In this document: positions 59,117 to 64,000 of the stretch, one piece after another
How positions within the stretch are numbered: position 1 is the first letter of the stretch
Layout of the letters: the number at the start of each line of letters is the position of its first letter
Assembly: GCF_013185185.1 (NCBI RefSeq)
Contig: NZ_JAAZWE010000009.1
Span: 1-64,000, forward strand
DNA length: 64,000 nt
Source: Saccharibacillus endophyticus
GTDB taxonomy: Bacteria > Bacillota > Bacilli > Paenibacillales > Paenibacillaceae
Direction of reading: 5' to 3'
Made by a program: the position numbers and the translations under genes
The notes under the pieces: model-generated
What the model was told of the DNA's origin: nothing
Seen by the model: only the letters and a program-made list of their open reading frames with translations
The model's database searches: none

Positions 59117-60770
59117 TGACGCTCTCCTCCTGTGTCGAAAGATCCGACGATGCCGCACCCGGAGCGATCGCTTCGCCTACGGACTGCACCGATTGAGCCG
59201 CCGCATCGGACGACGGGGCCGCCGCTCCTTGCATCGAAACGCTGTACACGACCGCATACAGCCCTGTCGGCCCCTGCGCGTTTCCGTTACCGGTATCCGT
59301 TTCTTCGGCCATGCTCGCAATCGTGGCGTCCGAAGTGAACGACATGCTTTTGAGAACTGCCAAATAGCTTGCGGCATCATCGATTTTGCCCACGTCGACT
59401 TTCAGGTCGATCGTGCTGTTTTGCGAATAAGCGATATCCCGGATAACGGCGCGTTCCGGCAGCCCGCCGTCCAATTCTTCCAGCACGGCCACCGCGTCCA
59501 TGCGGGACGCTTCGAGTCGGGCGACCAGCATGGCGGGCGAACCTCCGCTTCCCTGCAGTCCGGCAAGTTCAAGCTGCTTCACGCTGCTGTCCGCTTGGAG
59601 GCTTTCCGTTTGCCCTGTCAAAGCATCGAGTTCGCTTTGCTGCGTAACATACATCGTAGTCACGCCGGCAGCCGCTACGAGCCACACGACCATAAGCGCG
59701 GCTAACGCGTACGGCAGCACTTTCGCGTCCCTGTCTTCCTTGGGCAGCAGGTCGATCAGGCTGTTTTTGTCGTCGCGAAGCGCGGCTCCGATCGCGACCC
59801 GGTATATGTTCACGGAAACGTCTTCCGCTTTGCCTGGCGTCGCTTCCGGTCTGAGTTCTTCGATATCGATTTCCGCCAAAGCCAGCTTCAGTTCGCCGAC
59901 GAGCTGACGACGGCTGACCTCCGGCCCGGTAACCACCAACTCCGTGATCCGCGCCGCTCCGTCATGAAGGCTGTACTGATAGAAATTGAGCATCCGAGAA
60001 ATTTCAGCCGTGATCTCCAGCATTTGCTCCGACGACAAGCTTTCCTCGCCGAGCGCCGCTTTTTGGGCCAAATACGATTCGGATTGGAACAGCGGCGCTT
60101 CTTCCGCCAAATCCAATAAATTGATCGTCCGCATAAAGACCGGATGACCTTCGCGGAACATATAGACGTCAAGCTGCGAATGTTCCAGATGGACCAGCAT
60201 CGTATCGGCGAAAGGTTTGCCCTGCGTAATTTCGGCAACGCGCGCCAGCGCCGTCGCCGACACTTCCACGCTGTCCGTTTTGATGCCGGCTTCGTCCAAA
60301 ATCGCGATGTATTCGTTGATCAGGTTTCGCGGCGCGGCGAATACCAGAACGCGGGTCACTTCTTCTTCCGAACCGTCTTCCTGGAGCAGCTTTTCGCGGC
60401 CGACCGGGATGAAATCGTAAACGGGTTCTTCGAACGGAAGATGCAGCCCCGTCTCGACTTCGAGCGCGACCAACTGCTGCACCTGCTTCGGATTGACGGC
60501 GGAAATATTCATTTTGCGGATAATGACTTGCGAAGGCGGAACGGATAGGGCGACGCGACTGCCTTTTAGTCCTTCCTGCTCCACCCATTGACGAATGTGC
60601 GCACGAAGCTTTTCCGCGTCCGGAATCTGGTTTTCGATAATGGTTCCGGGTTCAAGCGGCAAAAAGGCCTGCTTTTCGATCTCCCACGTTTTGTTGTTTT
60701 TGAGTTGGATAAAGCGGACGCCGGTCTGTTCGATGGTCAATCCCGCTTTTTTGCTTCCGAGTCCCAGCAT
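59097..60770 (-). CDS. PilM-PilN fusion, type IV pilus assembly
   Basis: The 557-residue protein combines two pilus assembly components that are usually separate. Residues 1-325 are PilM-like, an actin-fold cytoplasmic protein (LGLGSKKAGLTIEQTGVRFI, VSVPPSQVIIRKM-like strand, LVHLEHSQLDVYMF). Residues 333-557 are PilN-like, starting with the conserved SLIDLLPKEDR that in PilN binds PilM, then a membrane segment (about 345-367) and a periplasmic-type domain. No stop or frameshift lies between them. AGGAGG lies eleven bases before the ATG. The C-terminal 40 residues are Ala/Ser-rich and overlap the pilO start. Confidence 0.85.
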   Translation of the reverse strand: MLGLGSKKAGLTIEQTGVRFIQLKNNKTWEIEKQAFLPLEPGTIIENQIPDAEKLRAHIRQWVEQEGLKGSRVALSVPPSQVIIRKMNISAVNPKQVQQLVALEVETGLHLPFEEPVYDFIPVGREKLLQEDGSEEEVTRVLVFAAPRNLINEYIAILDEAGIKTDSVEVSATALARVAEITQGKPFADTMLVHLEHSQLDVYMFREGHPVFMRTINLLDLAEEAPLFQSESYLAQKAALGEESLSSEQMLEITAEISRMLNFYQYSLHDGAARITELVVTGPEVSRRQLVGELKLALAEIDIEELRPEATPGKAEDVSVNIYRVAIGAALRDDKNSLIDLLPKEDRDAKVLPYALAALMVVWLVAAAGVTTMYVTQQSELDALTGQTESLQADSSVKQLELAGLQGSGGSPAMLVARLEASRMDAVAVLEELDGGLPERAVIRDIAYSQNSTIDLKVDVGKIDDAASYLAVLKSMSFTSDATIASMAEETDTGNGNAQGPTGLYAVVYSVSMQGAAAPSSDAAAQSVQSVGEAIAPGAASSDLSTQEESVNDGTNP

Positions 60771-60785
60771 GCCTGGTGTGTCCTC

Positions 60786-61541
60786 CTAACCGATCAGCGA
60801 GAAATATCCGCCGATAATCTGCGTTCCGTAGAGATAAGCGATCATTGTGCCCAGCGCGAGCCACGGTCCGAACGGAACCGGCTGTTTGCGCTGCACGATT
60901 TTAAAAGCGATGAGCAGCATGCCGACGACGGTACCGAATGCGCAGGCCAGCATGAATGCGAGTACTGCGGGACCGATGCCGAGCACGATTCCGCACAGCG
61001 CGAACAATTTGACGTCCCCCATGCCCATGCCGCCTTTCGTAAGGAGAACGATGAGCAGAATCAATCCCCCGCCGAAAAGGCCGCCGAGCGCGTAATGCCA
61101 CCACGGCGCCTCCATGAAAAGAAACCGGAGCGCGATTAGGATCGGCGCGAAAAACAGCAGCACTTTGTTCGGAATGAGCATATATTTCAAATCCGCGACC
61201 GTGACGATCACGCACAGGCTGGCTAGCACGATGCCGATTGCAGCCGCGCCCGTCAGGCCGAAACGGAGAAACATCCAAAGGAAAAGTAACCCGGTGGCCG
61301 CTTCGAACAGCGGGTATACAGGTGAAAACTTGACGCCGCAGTGCCGGCATCTGCCTTTTGAAAAAATGTAGCTGAATACGGGAACCATGTCTTTCGCGCC
61401 CAATCTCGCATTACAGCTTCCGCAGCGCGACGGCGGGTGAACGACCGATTCGCCTACAGGGACCCGGAGTCCGACGACGTTGAAGAAAGAGCCGAATAGA
61501 AGGCCGATGACGGTGATGTAGATGGCGATGAAAATAGTCAT
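60786..61541 (-). CDS. pilD: Prepilin peptidase (type IV leader peptidase, A24)
   Basis: PilD cleaves the prepilin leader and N-methylates the new N terminus. The 251-residue membrane protein has the N-terminal domain with two CxxC pairs (RCGSCNARLG and RCRHCGVKF) and both catalytic Asp motifs (VTVADLKYMLIPN and GMGMGDVKL). Length and topology are normal. No Shine-Dalgarno sequence is visible before the ATG at 61541, unlike its neighbours, and hairpin element B3 ends about 24 bp upstream. It lies 15 bp before the pilMN gene. Confidence 0.93.
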   Translation of the reverse strand: MTIFIAIYITVIGLLFGSFFNVVGLRVPVGESVVHPPSRCGSCNARLGAKDMVPVFSYIFSKGRCRHCGVKFSPVYPLFEAATGLLFLWMFLRFGLTGAAAIGIVLASLCVIVTVADLKYMLIPNKVLLFFAPILIALRFLFMEAPWWHYALGGLFGGGLILLIVLLTKGGMGMGDVKLFALCGIVLGIGPAVLAFMLACAFGTVVGMLLIAFKIVQRKQPVPFGPWLALGTMIAYLYGTQIIGGYFSLIG

Positions 61542-61564
61542 AGAGTGTGGAGGATCGGAATAAT

Positions 61565-61696
61565 GCGCTTCAGTCTAAAAGGTTGTTCCAATCGCTGTTA
61601 CCCTCCAATTTCTTGATTAGATTAGGCAAAAGGGGAAATTGGAGGGTAAAGGCGTCCGCTCCGCTTTTCCACAATCCTTTTAGCCGTTTACTGAGC
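61565..61696 (-). repeat. Class B hairpin element, copy B3
   Basis: This imperfect palindrome ends 24 bp before the pilD start. The outer arms are GCTTCAGT and ACTGAGC, the middle arms CTAAAAGG.TTGT and ACAA.CCTTTTAG, and the inner arms TACCCTCCAATTTC and GAAATTGGAGGGTA (14 bp, perfect). Plus-strand core motifs are CGCTGT (61593) and AAAGGCG (61648), then TCCGCTCCGCTT, the same order and spacing logic as B1 and B2. The arms share almost no sequence with the other copies yet remain complementary. Confidence 0.72.
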
Positions 61697-61759
61697 TTCC
61701 AATCTTTGATTGGGGAAAGACAAAGATTAAAAAGAATGTGAAGATTAAGGGGTAAAGAG

Positions 61760-61791
61760 AAACCGGAAAAACGGGTGGGTTTTTCCGGTTT
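61760..61791. terminator. Terminator after the pilin gene
   Basis: AAACCGGAAAAAC-GGGTGG-GTTTTTCCGGTTT forms a 13 bp perfect stem about 20 bp after the pilin stop. Downstream T-rich sequence is modest (CTCTTTACC on the minus strand, GTTTGTC on the plus). It probably lowers transcription of pilD and later genes relative to the pilin. Confidence 0.65.
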
Positions 61792-61811
61792 GTTTGTCAA
61801 AATGAGTTTTT

Positions 61812-62342
61812 TTACTCGGCCGTGCTACTGAGAATTTCCGCAGCAGTAAAGTTTTTAGTTCCATCTGTCGTGCCATCAGAGATAGTAACGGCTGTTCCAG
61901 AGGCTTTCAACTGCCCATTCTGATAAATTACACTGCCACTCGTAATTGCTTTCTTAGTACTTGGCAAATAAAGACCCTTTTCAAGGAACCCATCTGCTTG
62001 AAGAGAATTGGTAGTACTAGAAACATTGACAGTTACAGTAGGAGGTGTACCTGTACCTTGAAAATCACCGTTAAGTTTATCCGTTACGTAAAGACGGGAT
62101 GCATCATATACTTGACGCGCTGTTGCCAAGTCTGCATTCGTACGAGAATTATTGATGATGTTACCAATCAACGGAATCGCGATAACCGCGATGATTGCGA
62201 TAATAACCAATACTGCCAAGAGCTCGATCAGGGTGAAGCCTTTTTCGTCTTTACCCATTTTGGACCATACGCGCTGCATGAACGTCGACTTGCGGGATTC
62301 TTTCACTTCTACTTCATTGACTACTTCTGTTTCTTGATTCAT
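61812..62342 (-). CDS. Type IV prepilin with unusually long leader
   Basis: The 176-residue protein carries a class III signal: KGFTLIELLAVLVIIAIIAVIAIPLI, cited in part, with cleavage expected after Gly35 (DEKG|FTLIE) and the conserved Glu at mature position 5. The mature part (about 141 residues) has a Thr/Ser-rich, strand-prone C-terminal domain without a cysteine pair. The start at 62342 is supported by GGGAGTG eight bases upstream; internal Met22 and Met29 have no ribosome binding site. The leader is therefore about 35 residues, against 5-20 for most type IV pilins. The gene lies between pilC and pilD and is probably the main or a major pilin. Confidence 0.87.
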   Translation of the reverse strand: MNQETEVVNEVEVKESRKSTFMQRVWSKMGKDEKGFTLIELLAVLVIIAIIAVIAIPLIGNIINNSRTNADLATARQVYDASRLYVTDKLNGDFQGTGTPPTVTVNVSSTTNSLQADGFLEKGLYLPSTKKAITSGSVIYQNGQLKASGTAVTISDGTTDGTKNFTAAEILSSTAE

Positions 62343-62475
62343 GTGATATTCACTCCCGTGAGTTAATTTCCGGATTTCTCCGGTACTGCTATTCGACCTC
62401 TGAACAGAGATCAGATCGCGGCGCCGTACATATCCCGTTAATAAAACGGACACTTCATACAGAGCCACGTGCTTT

Positions 62476-63684
62476 TTAAGAAATACTACTGTACAACGAG
62501 AACATTGGAAGCATAATCGCCGCCATAATGATACCAACTACCGCTGCAAGAAACGTGATAAGGATTGGCTCCAACAGGGATTTCAAACGATCTACGGTGT
62601 TATCCACGTCCATTTCATAGAAGTCGGCAACTTTACCCAACATATCACCCAGCGCTCCGGTTTCTTCACCAATCGCGACCATCTGCGTGACTAAAGGCGG
62701 GAATACCCACGATTTCTCCAAAGGCTCCGACAACGAACGCCCTTGACGAAGCGACTCGCCCGCACTACGAATTACTTTGCCGATGACTTTATTTCCTGCT
62801 ACATCTTCAACAATGTTCAACGACTGAAGAACCGGTACCGCACTTGCATACAATGAAGAAAAGGTGCGGGTAAACTGCGCGATCGAACTTTTCTGGTTCA
62901 GTTTGCCGAAGACTGGAACCTTTAACTTCATATAATCGATCCAGTAAGCTCCTCTCTCGGTTCTTTGAGCCAAGAAGAATCCCACGACTAGAATCAGAAG
63001 ACCCAAGCCCCAAAAATACCAACCGTGTTGAATACTGTTACTGAGTGCCAACACCACTTTCGTAATCGCTGGCAATTCCGCGTCGAACGAATCGAACATC
63101 GTAATAAACTGCGGCACGATCGCCCAAAGCAGATACACCGTCGACACGATTGCCAGTACCGCCACCGTCGCCGGATAAGTCAGCGCCGACTTTACTTTCT
63201 CGCGCGTCGAGTGCTGCTTTTCGAAGAAAACGGCTAGACGGTCAAGCGTGCCTTCCAGATCTCCCGTCTCTTCCCCCGCCCGCACCATGCTCACGAACAG
63301 AGAAGGGAAAATCCGTTTGTGCTCCTGCACCGCTTGGGAGAAAGGAATCCCCTTCAGCAGGCTCGAAGCGACCTGCACCAGCGCGCCTTTCAACGCTTTG
63401 CTTTCCGTTTGCCCTGCCAGGATCGTCGTCGCGTCCACGATGGTTATGCCGGCGCGGATCAACGTGGCGAATTGACGGCAGTAGATAATGAAATGTATCG
63501 ATTTAACGGGGTTGCCGATATAGATTTCTTTCGACAATACCGTGTTGTTTTTCTCGACCAACGAGAAGACTTTCAATCCGCGTTTGCGGAGTTCTTCCAT
63601 CGCGGCGGCTTTGTCGCTGGCGTTCAGCTTGCCTTTGAGCTGCTTGCCGCTGCCGGTTCGCACCTGATATTCGAATTGCGCCAT
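62476..63684 (-). CDS. pilC: Type IV pilus inner membrane platform protein PilC
   Basis: PilC is the polytopic platform on which the pilus motor ATPases act. The 402-residue protein has two T2SSF domains (about 66-190 and 270-395), each with the glycine-rich GxPxSxA-type segment (LLKGIPFSQAVQEH; RQGRSLSEPLEKS) and GEETGxL motifs (RAGEETGDLEGTL; AIGEETGALGDML). Three membrane helices are placed as usual. Its start overlaps the pilT stop by one base (TGATG). The 133 bp to the pilin gene hold only small hairpins. Confidence 0.96.
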   Translation of the reverse strand: MAQFEYQVRTGSGKQLKGKLNASDKAAAMEELRKRGLKVFSLVEKNNTVLSKEIYIGNPVKSIHFIIYCRQFATLIRAGITIVDATTILAGQTESKALKGALVQVASSLLKGIPFSQAVQEHKRIFPSLFVSMVRAGEETGDLEGTLDRLAVFFEKQHSTREKVKSALTYPATVAVLAIVSTVYLLWAIVPQFITMFDSFDAELPAITKVVLALSNSIQHGWYFWGLGLLILVVGFFLAQRTERGAYWIDYMKLKVPVFGKLNQKSSIAQFTRTFSSLYASAVPVLQSLNIVEDVAGNKVIGKVIRSAGESLRQGRSLSEPLEKSWVFPPLVTQMVAIGEETGALGDMLGKVADFYEMDVDNTVDRLKSLLEPILITFLAAVVGIIMAAIMLPMFSLYSSIS

Positions 63685-64000
63685 CAGGCGGTCACCTCCG
63701 TCATGTATTCTTTGGCCGCCGCCGGATCAACCTGTCCGCGCTGCAAGTGCTCGCGGATGTTCATCTCCAGCGTGTGCATGCCGTGAGCCCTGCCCGTCTG
63801 CATCACGCTGCGGATTTGGTGAATCTTCTCCGAACGGATCAAGTTGGCGACGGCCGGCGTGTTGATCAGCACTTCGGTCGCGCAGGTTCGTCCTTGACCG
63901 CCGCGGTTCGGGAGCAGCCTTTGCGAGATTACCGCGGTAAGCACCGACGCCAGCTGAGTACGGACTTGCGGCTGTTGATGGCCCGGGAAAGCGTCGATGA
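63684..64000 (-). CDS. pilT: Twitching motility ATPase PilT, C-terminal part
   Basis: This is the 3' end of a gene that continues beyond the right edge; about 105 residues are visible. The sequence AFPGHQQPQVRTQLASVL, then VISQRLLPNRGG, ATEVLINTPAVANLIR and GMHTLEMNIREHL is the PilT retraction ATPase C-terminal region (AIRNLIRE-like motif). Retraction implies functional type IV pili rather than a competence pseudopilus only. It is followed at one-base overlap by pilC. Confidence 0.93.
   Translation of the reverse strand, partial: IDAFPGHQQPQVRTQLASVLTAVISQRLLPNRGGQGRTCATEVLINTPAVANLIRSEKIHQIRSVMQTGRAHGMHTLEMNIREHLQRGQVDPAAAKEYMTEVTA

Noticed and set aside
62343..62475. Possible riboswitch before the pilin gene
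   Set aside because: Only small unrelated hairpins are present, and no conserved aptamer core is seen.

Overview
The window looks like a chromosomal segment of a low-to-mid GC Gram-positive bacterium of the Paenibacillaceae (Paenibacillus/Saccharibacillus type). The evidence is the pcrB-pcrA-ligA and ftsE-ftsX-...-ctpB-minJ-...-uvrB-uvrA gene orders, an SLH-domain surface protein, a copper-amine-oxidase-N domain protein, strong AGGAGG ribosome binding sites and frequent GTG/TTG starts. The genus cannot be fixed from the sequence alone. Most of the window is moderately GC-rich; about 21.8-31.8 kb is visibly AT-rich.

Layout. 0-0.5 kb: the 5' end of a 16S rRNA gene (minus strand) with its leader and two tandem promoters. 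0.56-6.5 kb: the minus-strand pcrB-pcrA-ligA operon (archaeal-type lipid synthase, UvrD-type helicase, NAD-dependent ligase), driven by a good sigma-A promoter and preceded by a 5' leader that folds almost entirely into one nested palindrome. 6.9-10.7 kb: galU, a polyprenyl-phosphate glycosyltransferase, a DUF2304 protein, a GtrA flippase and a GT-C enzyme, which together look like an extracytoplasmic glycosylation module. 11-34.2 kb: a large surface-glycan locus with an MraY paralogue, an undecaprenyl-phosphate sugar transferase, GT2 enzymes, an SLH surface protein, rmlA-C-B-D for dTDP-L-rhamnose, an LTA-synthase-like enzyme, a 1076-residue methyltransferase/coiled-coil/GT/GT protein, a Wzm/Wzt-like exporter, a methyltransferase with a coiled coil, and an O-antigen-ligase-like protein with a helical tail. 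It resembles the S-layer protein glycosylation (slg) loci known from Geobacillus and Paenibacillus alvei. 34.3-42 kb: U32 peptidase, an orphan membrane propeller-like protein, a copper-amine-oxidase-N protein and an HtrA protease. 42.1-47.6 kb: uvrB-uvrA. 48-51.7 kb: motAB and a chemoreceptor. 52-58.1 kb: minJ-like, ctpB, an M23 murein hydrolase activator, ftsX and ftsE. 58.5-64 kb: a type IV pilus operon (pilT end, pilC, pilin, pilD, a pilM-pilN fusion, pilO).

The least explained signal is a family of six dispersed intergenic hairpin elements (110-260 bp). They share an asymmetric internal-loop core (CGCTGT on one side, AAAGGCG on the other), while their stems differ in sequence but stay complementary. 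Three copies (class A) lie just 3' of stop codons and three (class B) lie just 5' of the start codons of pcrA, uvrA and pilD, inside otherwise compact operons. Two more structured intergenic regions, the pcrB leader and a run of four GG...CC hairpins after pcrB, do not share that core.

Protein functions are inferred from recognisable motifs in the translated sequence. No database search was run. Start codons were chosen by ribosome binding site and are stated where they differ from the longest open frame.
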